Positions 1 to 13,000 of a DNA stretch of 64,000 nucleotides are shown here, piece by piece. Source of the stretch: Dasyornis broadbenti (lineage: Eukaryota > Chordata > Aves > Passeriformes > Dasyornithidae); assembly GCA_013397935.1 (NCBI GenBank), contig VZRN01005169.1, forward strand, positions 2,078,482 through 2,142,481, in the 5' to 3' direction. The first letter of the stretch is position 1. Every line of letters starts with the position of its first letter. The translations under genes were made by a program, and so were the position numbers. The notes under the pieces are model-generated. The model was given only the letters and a program-made list of their open reading frames with translations, had not been told where the DNA came from and made no database searches.

Positions 1-352
1 TCATGCGATACAGCTTCTATTTATCATGAGATGGTAGATACTGGGCAGTATTTTGTAAAGGAAGCCTAAATTGCAACATTGTGTTATTAACAGCCTACTG
101 TAAATACTCTTTCCTCCTTCCTGTTCATTTTGTAACTGTACCAAAACAAGTGAGTTTTGCTTTATTATTATTAATTTTTATTTATTTAAAGAACCTAAAG
201 GACATATATTTATACTGGATGTCCACACAACTTTTAGCAATAAAATGAGAATAAACGTTTCAGTCAGCCAGCCTGAAAACTAGTCCCATACGCTCCAAGA
301 AGAAGAGTATTTCAGCTAGACCTCCTTCTCCCGGCTCTTTAGATCTCTTTAC
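1..352. other. AT-rich non-coding DNA
   Basis: No gene or recognised repeat is visible. The stretch is AT-rich, with short ATT/TTA runs around 163-190, and leads directly into the CR1 terminus at 353. Confidence 0.6.
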
Positions 353-1020
353 AGAATCACAGAATGGGTAAGGTTGGAAGGGACCCCAGTGGCTCATGTG
401 GTACAACTTCCCTTCTCAGGAAAGCTTATCCCAGAGCACAAGGCACAGGATTGTTTCCAGACAATTCTGGAATATCTCTGGTGATGCAGACTCCACAGCC
501 TCTCTGGACAATCTGTTCCAGTGCTCGGTCACTGCCTAGGACAGAAGTTCTTCCTCATGGTCAGGTGGAATTTCCTGTGCATCAGTTTCTGCCCTTTGCA
601 TCTTGTCCTATTGCTCAGCAGCACTGAGAAAGGCCTGGATCTGCCCTCTGACACCTCCCTGCAGATACTGATGGATATGGATGAGGGCCCCTCTCTGTTG
701 CCTCTTCCTGAGCTTGAGCAGTCCAGCTCCCTCAGCCTAAACTCAGCAGAGAGATGCTCCAGTCCCTTACCCATCTTTGTCTTTTTCCACTGGATCTGTT
801 CCAGGAACTGCATGTCTCTCTAGTCCTGAGAAGCCAAGACCTGGACACAGCACTCCAGATGTGCCTCATCAGGGCTGAGTAGAGGGGCAGGATCACCTCC
901 CTCAGCCTGCTGGCAATGTTTTCCTAATTCACCCCAGGAAAACCCTTGCTGGCCACAAGGGCTCCTGAACAGCTCCTGAACAGCTTGTTGCCACCAGGAC
1001 CCCCTCGTCAGCCCCTAGCT
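353..1020 (-). mobile_element. CR1 LINE, 5'-truncated copy (longest in window)
   Basis: On the plus strand it begins with the reverse complement of the CR1 3' end (AGAATCACAGAATGGGTA, then GGTTGGAAGGGACC), so the element lies on the minus strand. About 670 bases are recognisable. The part from about 800 to 1020 corresponds to the end of the CR1 reverse-transcriptase ORF region: GACACAGCACTCCAGATGTG, CATCAGGGCTGAGTAGAGGG and GCTTGTTGCCACCAGGACCC are recognisable on the plus strand. The reading frames are broken in all phases, so it is inactive. A 12-bp tandem duplication (CTCCTGAACAG units, 962-985) sits inside it. The far boundary is approximate. Confidence 0.9.
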
Positions 1021-4000
1021 TGTACTGGTGTCCACCCGGAATTTCTGGCTCAGATCCAGTTACTTACTATAATTATATGGCCGCCAAGACCTAAGCATTC
1101 AAAGATAATGCAACCTTCCATGCAAATCGAGCGCATGGTATTCAGCCTGCTGTGATTCAGACACATCAACAGCCTGAAGCAGTGAGTCAGAAGTCTGAGC
1201 CCCACAGTCCTACCTTAATATTTGGAAGAGAAGGAGCTGTATTGATACCTCAGTATCAATGATATTATTTAGACATTGATTATTTTGGTGAACAGACTGG
1301 AGCTTGGCCCACTACATTTCAAAGGGAGAACAGCATCTGGGAATGAAATGTGGAGGAAAAGAAGTTCAGAAACAGAGGATGCAGGGAGAAAGAGATGTTG
1401 AAGTGAAAGAGGAACTAAGAGGAAAAGTGTGTGATGTGGTTATAACAGCAGTTAAATGTACAATTACTACACTGTGCCAGATTTGCCCCTTGGTCAGAGT
1501 GACAATGAAAGGAAGCTTCTGTGCAAAACCGGGATGATTTATACCCCAGTCTATTGACCCAGTTTCAAAATTCGATCTTCCTTCTCATCTGAATGGACAT
1601 GCTTTGTCCCTGGGACTTTTCCAAACCCCTTGCACTTTGTAGCAGGTACTGAATTTCTTTCTTGTGCAATTTCCATTCAAATAAATGGCTGGGAAAGCTG
1701 TGTAAGATTTGGATTGCTGTTTCAGAGGATGAAAGGATCTGTATAATTTACAACCCGTGCAGCTTTACTCCTCTGTGGTCACCTCTGGGGTGTCAGGGAA
1801 GCTAGCAAGCTATCAGCAAACAGTTTTCTGCATAACTTGAGAGGAAGGGAAAAATTCTAGCCATGGATATTGGCACAAATCCACTCCCTCATGAAAACTC
1901 CCACTAAATCTTTAATGTCCAGGGAGAACACCTGAAAAAGCCTATGCTTAAAACACTGACTTGCAAATTGGATACTTGATTTAGCTACAAATTTCCATTG
2001 TGACCAAAGGAATTGTGCTTGATTTGTGTGTCTCTGCTTCTCTAGAAAGAGGATAAAGCTTTCTGTTTCCTGTTTGAAGCTGCAAGCTCTTGGCAGTTAG
2101 GGGTGGAAAATATTTTTCCCAAATAAAACACCTATAAAGATAATAGCAATAGCTGTCTCTCAGGCAATGCTTTTCATCTGCAAATATTAATGGAGTCTGC
2201 AAAGTATCATTATCTTAATTTATAAAAGCAGAAACTGAGGCACAGGAAGGGAAAATTACACGTCCAAGGTCATGACAGTAACATCAGTCTGATCTCCCAA
2301 GTCCCTCATTTCTGTGCTTTACTATGTCCCACAATGATGCCTTTCTGGGACACATGGAGTAATAGTGATGATAATGAGCGCACAGATATCTCCTTTGAAA
2401 GGTCTCATCATATATCTGCCTGCATGCAACTCAATTTATACACCTTGGAAAGATGAAGGGCTGAGTCAATAAAGCATTAATGCAATACCCTGATGGCTGT
2501 TAGCTTCAAAGACATCTTTTTCATGAGAAACAAGACTTTGAAAGGAGAGCAGTCACGATACACATAAGTGCCACCTTTTAAATTATGATCAAGGTTGAAA
2601 AGTGGTGTAAAGTCGTCAAGAGACCTATATATTGGTTTATAGTCTGTATTTACTAGACCCATTGTTTCATGCATGGTGTTTCTAGCCTGCACACCCATGT
2701 GATAGGTTACCCGAAGAGGAATTGTCTGTTTTTACTCTTGGGACATGAAATGGAACAAAGGACAGTGATGCAGTTCAGATGCTCTAATGAACAGAGGAGA
2801 CTTAAATAAGTTCCTGGCCTGTCAGTGGTGTGAGATTCCTGACTACCTTTTGGATCTGGGCCAAAATAGTCTAAGCCTGGGGTCCTCTGCATCAGCTTCT
2901 GTCTCTAATAGCCTTTCATACCTTTAACACTTCCCATATCCCCTTAGAATTCTTTGGTTTAGGTTAAATAAACCTGAAAAAAATTTATACATTGCCACCA
3001 TTACTCTTTGGGATCTTTCCAGAAGAACTAAAACCAGCCAAAGAACTGCAACAGAGGTGTTTACAGGTCATTCAGAATGGTTTCTGTCCCCTTGGGAGTT
3101 GTGTCATCTGTGGTTTTAGTGGGCAGTCTTTACTCCTTTGCTGAGGTTTTAATGGAGACTCCCAACACAATCTAAAGAAGAACAGAGATCGCTGGAAACT
3201 CTGCTTGTTATCTTCCTCTAATTTAATAACAAGCTGCTGTTGATGAATGACTCAAATGATTTTGCACCGTCCTTCTCCTGATTTTCCTTTTGAGAACATC
3301 ATATAAAGCAACGTCAAAAAGATCACAAAAGGGCAAAAGTTCTGCTTTCCACTGCTTCCCCTCTGTCCCCAAACCTTCCCACACAAGTGGGTGGAATCTA
3401 GATTGTTTTGACACAATTTCTGCTTGGTGAATTTATGCTGACACTTGTAAGTACCTAGATGAGTGTGTTTCCACTAAATAGTTCCTAGAGAATAACAATG
3501 TGGGAGATATTGTAGGTGTTGTCTTCAGCAGCTGGGCCTTGGAGCTCCTTAAGACTGTTCAGAAGGAGAAGCAAATAGGAAGGGTGAGGTCAGAGCTCTG
3601 CAGAGTGACAGGGAAAAACAGGATCTGCCATTTGGCCAGTCATAAATTGGGTAAGGAAAAAGGATGATGGAAAGCACATCTGGGACTGCCTTAGAAGAAG
3701 AAATTAGGAGCTGTTTAGCTCTTTTGAGGATCATTATTCAAAAGGTAGCGACCAACAGAATGTGCTACAAGAAAGACTGTGATTACTAATGATGGAGTAA
3801 GTCTGAAAAGCTACAGCTGGGGGATACATCAATTAGATGGAACTTCCTTACTGTTTAATATCTGAATCACAATCCCACAGGAGCAAGAATCATTCCATGT
3901 GCAGTGTATGTTTCTTTGAACTTCCCCCAATAACAAATATATCACATAAATCATGTTTTCCATACATGCGCACTGCAAAGCGTTCTACAGCATATACCTT

Positions 4001-5012
4001 TCATTCCGAGGGAGGGCTGAATACAAAAAATACAGAAAAAGTTAATTTGTTTTACTGTATTTGGGGCTGGAAGACTCTCAGATACTGTGCTAGGTGTGGT
4101 GTAACAGATGTATGGAACTGGAGTGCTGTTTGCATCCCATTTCCAAGTAAAACTTCCCTGGGAAAAAAAATCACAACTGCAATTTTCTGCGACTTTATCT
4201 AAGACAGTTTGGAAGACCATGCCATAATCAAAAATACAACATCATGCATTGAAAATTATATTAGCCCTTAAAAGCAAATCAAGATGTTTAGGTGTTATAT
4301 TTTGTTACCCAGTGAGACTTTCATAACTTTCCTGCCAATCACCAAGAGACAATACAAAGAAAGTAATATGTGCTTCCAGACAATACATATTTTAGTGGTT
4401 TATGACTAATTATAAACCTGGTAAGGTGCTGTATGTAACACTGTTGAAGTTTATTCATCATAACAATGTCAGAGAAAGCAATTTCTGGAAATGCAGTTTG
4501 TTATTTGGTTTGTCTTGAGTTATAAAGTGGAATAAAGAACTATTTCAGACCCCCTTCAGTCTGCACAGATTTCTGCTGAACACAGGAGAAATATCATTAT
4601 GATTTGCATGTGCAGTAGGGCCCAAAGAAGTTTCTTGGCAGGCCAAATGAGCTCCAGGCTAGTGCTTTGGGGCTGTTACAGCATCCAAATGACCCATTTT
4701 AAAGCTACCTCTTGTATTCTCTACTATATAGGAGGAGAACATTGTTCATTTTCCTCTGAGGTCACAAAGTAGACAGGAGTTGTTGTCCTTCCAGAGTGCA
4801 TTATGTGTGATATAAACCACTGTACATTGATATTTCAGGGTATAGAAACGCTTGTAAAAGGCTGCCTGGAGAATATTTAGTGTTATCTGTGTGTGATACT
4901 TGTCTCCACAGGTGACTTACTGGGATCTGAGCATAGGATGATCAGAACTGAGAACACAAACTGCCATGCTGGGAGGTGTCAAAGCACAGCTCTGCGTGGG
5001 CTGCAGCCCCGG
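1021..5012. other. Non-coding stretch with one MIR relic
   Basis: Apart from the MIR-like fragment listed separately, I see no gene here. Open frames up to 121 codons (3837-4202, plus) have no splice context or recognisable protein and look like chance. A good acceptor before 4912 opens a short frame that ends at a possible donor at 4976, but it stands alone. Confidence 0.5.
2200..2335 (+). mobile_element. MIR-like (CORE-SINE) relic
   Basis: The order of blocks matches the second half of the MIR consensus: an ATTATC block, then GCAGAAACTGAGGCACAGG, then an equivalent of AAGTGACTTGCCCAAGGTCACA (here AAATTACACGTCCAAGGTCA), then a stretch ending CTATGTCCC. Divergence is high, as expected for an element that stopped moving before birds arose. 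I recognised it from memory of the consensus. A RepeatMasker run would settle the boundaries. Confidence 0.7.
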
Positions 5013-5110
5013 CATCACAGAGTGGTTGGGGTTGGAAGGGACCCGAAAGAACACCTGGTTCCAGCCTCCCTGCTCTGGACACTCCTGTCCCTCCACAGGG
5101 CACAGTGCAG
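5013..5110 (-). mobile_element. CR1 LINE 3' fragment
   Basis: The plus strand reads ATCACAGAGTGGTTGGGGTT then GGAAGGGACC, followed by CCAGCCTCCCTGCTCTGGAC, which is the reverse complement of a CR1 3' tail. It is about 100 bases long. The terminus lacks the usual second GATTCTATGA unit. Confidence 0.85.
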
Positions 5111-8100
5111 GGCTGATTTACACACACCCAGTAAATTAAAGAAATAGGCACAGGAGGGGGAAAGAAGTGAAGACAGCGTTCAGATGGAATTTTGTTTGAG
5201 ATCATCACAGGGAAATTCAGAGACACACTGCAAGAGGCTTATTAGAGTGCAGTAAGAGAGAAAGAGCTCTTTCTGCACAGGGTTTGAGCCTGAATGTCTT
5301 TTCAGAACTGACAAGAGGAAATAATGTTGTGTTAAAGAGGTAAACAAACAACACTGCTAACTCTCACGGTTTTATATCAGGTCTTGCAATATTTGATTTT
5401 TTTTTTTCCCTAGCTTAATGACTCCAGTGACTTGAAAAGAGTATCTGTTTTCATTTCTTTATGGTTGTGGGAAAAATCTTTTCTCACCTCAAGAAACTTT
5501 AAAACTGTAATATCTCAAGAACTGGGAAGGGAGCAAAAAGCCTGCAGACAAAAAGACTATTAAAAGAACTTTTTGGAGTGAACTCATGATTTTTTATTGC
5601 CTGGAGTCAGCAACATGGGGAGGTATTGTGTGCTTTTTCAATGCTAAGGAACGATTTCTCTCTGTACTGACCTGAGTGTTTTTTTAAGCTGCCGTGTCTG
5701 AAGCTGCTAATAAAACATTATCCTCAAAACCCGAGTTAACCTGTTTAAAAACTCCACTGCAATTACAGTCTTGGGGTTCAGCTTATCTGAAAAATTCCTC
5801 TCTTTTTGTTTTGAAGGAGTTAGGCGGAAACCACAGTGCTGGAGTTCGGGTTGGCAGAGCAGTGGCTGAGATGGAGCTCGTGTCTGTGATGCAGAAAGGT
5901 CTGAAGCCTCCCACGAGCTGCAGAATCAGTGAACCACTGTGGTCACAGGGAGAGTCCAACAACCTGGAATCCGCCATGCGTGGCTACATGGATGTTGTGA
6001 GGATTTAATTAACACTTGGAAAGCGTTCTGAGGTCCTCAGATGACAAGGTTTACAGAACTCCAAATGACTGTTATTATATCCCCTCTGTGTTTGTGGTGG
6101 CAGATAGCCAGCAAGAAGAAACGTTCAACCAAAACCAGGCATTTTTCCCAAAACCTTTGTTATTCTAGGCTACTGTTGGAAAAAAAGGTGGCTCTGTATC
6201 CAATTTAGTGAGTGTAAATTACAAGTGGATTTGTTGGGATTCCTCTGCACTTTTGAGCATGATACATGTAGCCAACAGCAAACTGTCTTGCTGCCTGAGT
6301 ATATACTTATTACCCAGCTAAATCAGAGAACTGGGTGTAAATTCTAATATTTGAGTAAAACCCATCTATCTGTGACACTTCTTTGATAGAGAATACCACA
6401 AACAAATAATTTCCTCCATCTGCAACTTGGCTATTTTTGAAAACAGTGTTCATCTTGTCAGACCCCAGCATATACGCTGAAAACAAAACCCAAACAAAAC
6501 AAAACCCTCTCAAAAAAATGCACTGCATGTCACACTCGATTCTTCCCTAGGAGAAGCTGAACTATGAATAGCAGATCTTAATCAGGGGCCTTAAGGTTTG
6601 ATACGAAACTACCCAGATATTGTGATAACAATAATATTAGAACACGTCTGTAATAGATTCTTCTATTCCAGATGCATCTTCCTGTATATGATCCGTATGG
6701 GTTTCTTGCAACTCAGGATATTCTGTGATTTTTTTGAGCCTATTATATCTGCACAAAGAATCGACACAAAGGCTTTTCTAGCAAAAGAGCTAGCAATAAA
6801 ACTAACTTCACGCACTTAGGCCCTCTTTTTGAGTGGCACAACTGCATTCACGAACCTGTTAGTTCCATAGGTAGCAGCTATTTTCAGTCCTGCCTTTCTG
6901 TAGAGTCTCAGGAGAACTCAGCTAATGCATAAATATATGCCATCAGTACATGTATGTGGAGAGCATTAAATCCTCCTTTCCAGCGAACTTCCTCTCACAA
7001 TTTATCCAGCTTAAGTGATATTGATGTGACTCATATGCTTCTATTGTGTTTTTATGCTAAAAACATTTCTACAGTGTAAACACATACAATTATATTGCAG
7101 ATGACTGATTCATTGCTTTTTCCAAATTGATCTATACCACCATGCAAGGCTATTAGCATAACCAAACTCTGGATCTGATTTTATTGCAGAACTCAAAGCT
7201 GCTTAAAAAAAGTAGACACAGAAATGTTAATATATTCAGCAGAAGGTATTTTAAATAAATATCTGTCAGATAGTTAAATCTGGTGTCTCCCTAGTGTTAA
7301 TTATGGAGCAATCAGAAGAGGACAGGGAAAAGAATATTTATTGCAGGTTGAAAAGCCAATTATTAGGTCTGTATCACAGCAAGCCACGTGGACTTAACTT
7401 TAGAAACTGTCTTTCTGATGATGGATTGAGTTCTTTATAAATATTTTTCAACCCATATTTGAAATAAAGATAGCGATAACTGGCAGGGAGCAATTCAAAA
7501 GCAATTAAAAGCTACGGACAGATGAAATACTCATCTAGGGCAAAGAATGCACCCATTTGCCCAGCTTTAAAGACAAAAATAAAATCTTTCACAGTCAATG
7601 GGAACCCAGCAAACTGAAAGCTATACTTTCATACAGCCCAAACACATGAGGCATTTAGACAGCTAGTTCCCATTGACTTCCATGGAACTTATGATTCCAA
7701 AGACATGTATGGATCCTGGCTTGACAATTTGCAGGATCTACGGTTAGAGATGTGTTGGTTAGAACCAAAATTTTCATCTGTGCCTAGGGAATTGTGGAGC
7801 AAATATATCTGACTCATCTAATTTTAGACCTACAGCTCACATCTGCATGACCAGAATCAGATTTTGGAAATCAGCAAAATTGGCAAAGTGGCAAAATTGT
7901 GATTCTTATGTAGATAAAACTTCTCACCCAGTCAAACAGATCTGAATTGTTACTTATCAGAAGGAAGTTGTGTGCAAAGAGAGATTCAGCATTTGCTGTC
8001 CCCAAAAGTCCTGTGTGCTGCCTACTTCTCCTTGTATGAGCTTGTTACCAATTGTCCTGAACTCAGTAGGAAATCTGTAGATCAAATATGGTGAGACACA

Positions 8101-9654
8101 AAAAAATAAACATTTCAGGCAGAAACTGCAGAAAAAAAGTACCGAAGTAGGATTTCATTTTTGGAGGCTCTGTGATTTGCAAGAAATCAAATATTAAAAA
8201 TGAAGTTAATATAATTGCTGTCTTCCCAGTGCAGTCCTGGTTACCATGAAAAGCAAAGTGCCACGTTCCTGCAGGGTTAGAAACCCCACTGATATTAACA
8301 GGAAATGAAGTGCTGTCATTGCATCCCAGTTCTCACCAGAGAGAACGACGTGGCTGCAGTGACAAATGCACTCTCCCACTCCAGCACGTACATGTTTTCA
8401 AGACCAGAGGCATGCAGTGAAAAAGACCTCTTTTTGCTTTCCCATTTCCATTACAGAAAAGTGTCATTCTTGAGTATTCTGCAGCATAAAAGTCACAAAA
8501 TTCAAAAGTACTGTATCCAAAACCATGAATATAATGCATAGTGATTTCACAGAGCATCCACACTCCAAAATGCAGTCTACTGACGCTGACAGAAAATACT
8601 GCACATATAGAAATGGACCAGACTATAGGGTGCCTGATAGCAGCAATATTTAATGATTTTGGTCTTTCTGAGCACAACTTATCCCAGCTGATACATTGGT
8701 AAGAGCTTTTTACATTGGTAATGGCAGTGTCTCTGTATTTCCTGCATAAGTCTCTCTTCCCCAAGGTAGAGGTCACATTAAAATAGACATATAGATTACT
8801 ATCCAGGCTTACTGTTCTTTTCATGTGATTTTTCTCCATCTATATATCACAAGCCGCTGCTCTCCCATCATCAGCTGGTGCTGAAGTTGGGTGCTGATGG
8901 ATTTCTCTACAACTGTAGGGCTAACAAAGCTCATTGTTTTAAAGATGCTTTTTAATCTGATTTTCCAGGTGTCCATTAGAAAACTGGCATGAGGATGCTC
9001 CTATGAAAAGTTTGATTCACTCTCTTGGACAAACAGTAACTGTTAAGAAGTTGCTCAGCCACTTGCATTTTAAAGGACAGCTCTGTAATTCTTCTGTGGT
9101 TAGTTGAGCAGTTGCTACTCTTGTTCCATTGTAGACTCTTAGGAAATTCAGTTTCACATGAGCATATCTTACCTATTGCTTGAAATTAATAGCTTATTGG
9201 ATTTTAAAACCACAGGAGACCATTATGGTTAACCAGTTCAAGCTCTGCCTACTCTGAGTTCCTGCATAGCACAGGCCATAGTTCATCCAGGGATTTCTGT
9301 CTGAAGCCCAGCTCTGTGTTAAACTAAGATGTATGTTTTATAAACACATCTGATCTCGATTTAAGGACTACAATAACACTTAGTAATTTGCCCCAGTAAC
9401 ATAGCTCATTATACAGTTAAAAAATAAATGAGTCCCCCTTTATTTCTAGTTTGAACTTTTTGATTTCAGTATGCAATTACTAGACCTTTTCTTCCCTCTG
9501 CTAGATTAAAGGCCCCTTCAAACTCAGCATAAGTACTTGGTACAAATAGAGACTGTGATTTAAGTTACTTGGAAATCTGTTCGTTTGAGCAGCTAAACAG
9601 AAAATTCCTTTGCTGTTAGTATTTAACTGCTTGCTTTGGTACTGTGGAGATCAC
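5111..9654. other. Non-coding stretch, no gene seen
   Basis: No supported exon. The longest open frame in the window lies here on the minus strand (8333-8839, 168 codons) but shows no domain, signal or splice context. An inverted motif pair at 7593-7606 and 7665-7678 is described in the findings. A T-run occurs near 5397-5408. Confidence 0.5.
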
Positions 9655-9829
9655 TGTTTTGTTTTCAGTATTTTTGGGGGTTTTTTTGGGTTTTTTTTTA
9701 GTTTTTTGGTTTTGTTTTGGTTTTGTTTTGTTTTGATTTCTTTTTCCCCTGAGGCATTTTGCAGAGAAAATATTGTTTTAGGCGCAAAATATGGCTAATT
9801 TATTATTTTTTTTTTTTTTTTTTTTTTTT
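9655..9829. repeat. G/T-rich low-complexity tract ending in a T run
   Basis: A stretch composed almost only of G and T (9655-9741, units such as GTTTT and GGTTTT, with one GGGGG) is followed after a short gap by an uninterrupted run of 24 T (9806-9829). It resembles an expanded retroelement tail or simple decay of poly(T). A short CR1 piece lies about 120 bases further on. Confidence 0.85.
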
Positions 9830-9949
9830 AAGGACAGTCAGATTAGTTCAGCCTCTTTCAGCAGAAGCGTCACAGTCCCAGACGACCAAAAGAGGAATCC
9901 CTAAATGGCTTTATTCTCCCTTCTAACACTAATGAGTGATGGATCGAGC

Positions 9950-10000
9950 CACAGGCAGGGACATCTGTCACTAGGCCAGGCTGCTCAAAGTGCCATCCAC
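9950..10000 (-). mobile_element. Short diverged CR1 fragment
   Basis: CAGGCAGGGACATCTGTCAC and AGGCCAGGCTGCTC match the CR1 segment that normally reads GGGACACCTCCCACTAGACC AGGTTGCTC in this orientation. Only about 50 bases are recognisable and neither element end is present. Confidence 0.5.
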
Positions 10001-10005
10001 TGCTA

Positions 10006-13000
10006 ACTCAAAAGATCTGGGGTCTGCTGTAGGCTCTGCATCATCTCTGCCACCCCAAGTGCACGTGTGGGACACCAAAGGGCGTCTCAAGTGACCTCGA
10101 GTGTCTGTTCTAAGCAACAGAATCCTACCTGGTGTATCTGGGAAGGGAACTGTACAGACCTGAGCTTGACAATTCAGGCTCTTTCTGGAGTCACTAGGGA
10201 GAAATGGGCCCCTTCACAGGATAATAATCCCTTTGACCTAAAATATTTGACAGTTTTGTAGAAAATTACTGAGCCTTAAGAAGCCGTCCTTTCTTTCTGT
10301 AGACTGTGCAGGGAACATGCATGATTTAGAGAAACAATTGTTAGATACCTAAATTAAGGAACATGAGCTTTGTCCTGTGTGACCCTCACTTCTGCCCTTT
10401 GCGACAATATGAAATGCTTTACTTGGGAGCAGCCCCAAGCCATTTACAGAAGGTTTCTGTCCTTTAATGAAAGAAGTGGTCATGACATTAGAAGATAAAC
10501 ACAAGAACTGGTTACCACCCATATTTGACATACATTAAAAACTAACAGAATATTAATTTACAAGACAAAGCACACTATAATAGCCTGACAATATATTCAA
10601 TTTAGCACATATAACATATGACCAAAGAAAGCCACCCAGGGGATTGTGCTGCCTGAATTCCTCAATAAAATGGCAACCTTTAGATGTATTAAATATACAT
10701 TCTGTGGGGGGAAAAAAAGGTAAGAATAAAAATCTATAGCTAAGAGAAACACAAGCCCAGAGGGAAAATTCAAGATCTGTTTATGTGTAATTGGGTTTTG
10801 CATGTTGAGAAAATCTTGACAGCTGGAGGAGCTGCCTCACTTGCATGAGACTGTTAATCACATTCAGGGATCTACATGCTGCTAACTGCATGTGGAATTC
10901 CTGAAGATTTACAGCCTTTGCTCTGGTTTTACCTCATTTACACCACACATCACCCTATAGAAGTAGCTCACCACATTTGGGGGATTTACATTTGAGCATT
11001 ATCTCAGTACCTTAATGACTAATCCTGAATGATGAAACTGTGAGTCCAAGCACTGTTGCACACCCTGAAGTAATTTGAGTTGTGACAGTCTGTAATTCAT
11101 GCTGCAAATCAGTGAAAATAGAGACATATTTCATAATTTGTCTAAGGCACACGAGTATGCTGGATTAATAAAAATCAGTACAGACAGATAAAATTTCGCA
11201 TTAACATGTTAGTTATAGCATAGCATAGTTTCAGAAGTTTACAAGTGAAGTTACAGCGCGTTTGTAAAGAGAAGGCTGCAGTTTGAGCAGAAAATCAGCA
11301 GCACTGAAATATCAGCAGATTATGATCCTTCTGACTACAGCAGCAAAAACATAAGAGAACATCAATGAGATATGGATTGGATACCAGTGAGCTTCCTCCT
11401 TTCAGAGTCTCTCTGAGCTTCAAAATCTGTGCTGTTTGCATCTCTGCTGTCCTTTCCTATTAGCATTTCCTTGTTCTGCCTAAAAGACCTTGCTCTGCCA
11501 TCACTGCCCAGTCTGATATTTTGTCCTTAGAATACTCCAAACCTGAATAATTAGGGAGTTCTGTGGTGCAGGTTTGAACTCCCTTGGGCTGAGGATGTTT
11601 AACCACATTCTCACCTTCAAAATTTCTACCCAAGGCTCATTCTTAAAACCAACTATTCCAAATCACTAACTTAACAGGTGTCAGCAGACGAACTCAAAAA
11701 TTAACAGATGACAGGACATGAGATTTGATGGATATTTAATGTCAAATGGATATTCAACGTCAAATATGAACATTGTCTTATGGAACATTTGAGAATGGAA
11801 ACCTTGGGAGAAAAGAAATTGGAGAAGAGGAGAAAACAAATCCACCTCAGTTTGTACCCAATATATGTGATTAATGGGGAGAGATTGATGCCTCTTAAAA
11901 TGCAGAGCCAAGTTCAACTTTAAAAGCCAGATTCATAGAATTTGGACTGTTCTGAGTGAGAATATCTTGAAGATGAAGCACTTTATGCCTATTAGTGCAA
12001 GTCATGGGCCAGAAGTCAGAGTTTATGAGGAAAGCCAGTGGAAAGTGGTTGGCCAAGGGATTTCCACCTTGCCTTGGGAGTTTTTGTTCTTGTCTTTTGT
12101 TCTTACATTAATGTAAATGGAGCAATGGAAAGGCATTCTCACCCTAAGTACTTCATGCTCTGACATCATGCAAAGCTATGCAGAACACAAGTTATCCATT
12201 CCCAGCCCTGAGGCCTCTCTGGGCACATCAGCACTGTCCAAACACAGAACTTACAGCAAGGGATGACTTCCAACCCTGCACAGCAAGCATCTCTGAGCAT
12301 ATTTGGGCAATTAAAGTCAGGTACTGAGTAAGGAGATACCTGATGAATGTGGTCTTCTTTTCTGGTAGACCCCCTGGAAATAAGGAAGACCGGATCATTG
12401 AGTGGGATTCAGGTTTTTGAAGCCTTAGTTCCAATTTAGGTGGAACGGGGATTTAGACATTCCATTTCACACTGTCTACTTAGACAGCAAGCTCCTCACA
12501 ACAACAGTGATCTTCAGATCTGAAGACATCTGTCAGCATTTAACAATTAAATACGAAGGTCTTGGTTAAAACAGAAGGGTAAGAATAAAGCCAGGATTCC
12601 AGTCTAGACGAGAAGGAGACGTACAGGATGCTGGATGTGCATTCTGCCGCACAGTCTCTAGAAATGTCACTTTTTTTCCTATTTCTCAGCTTCTATGTAT
12701 AGACTGAAGGAAAAATTTCATTCTTTGCAAGTGTTGTGTGTATAATATATGTATTCTTTAGAAATACCAACACACTAGAGAGCAGCAGCTAATATAAAAC
12801 CTTGGATGAAAAGCTTTTATGCTAAACAGAGCTTCAGATTAGCCTCTATGCTTAAATTTCCAAGTGTAAAAAATTGAGATAATACTCTTGCTTATAGTCT
12901 ACAAGGGATTTTGAGGTCTGTAGAGGATGCCAGCTTATATAAGTATGATATATGTAATGTAAACAGAGCCTACATAAGACTTCATGAAACACTTAAAGCT

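Noticed and set aside
3837..4202. 121-codon plus-strand open frame
   Set aside because: It overlaps an open frame on the opposite strand, has no recognisable motif and no gene context.
8333..8839. Longest open frame in the window (168 codons, minus strand)
   Set aside because: One or two frames of this length are expected by chance in 64 kb read six ways. There is no domain, the composition is unlike protein, and no splice or poly(A) context was seen.
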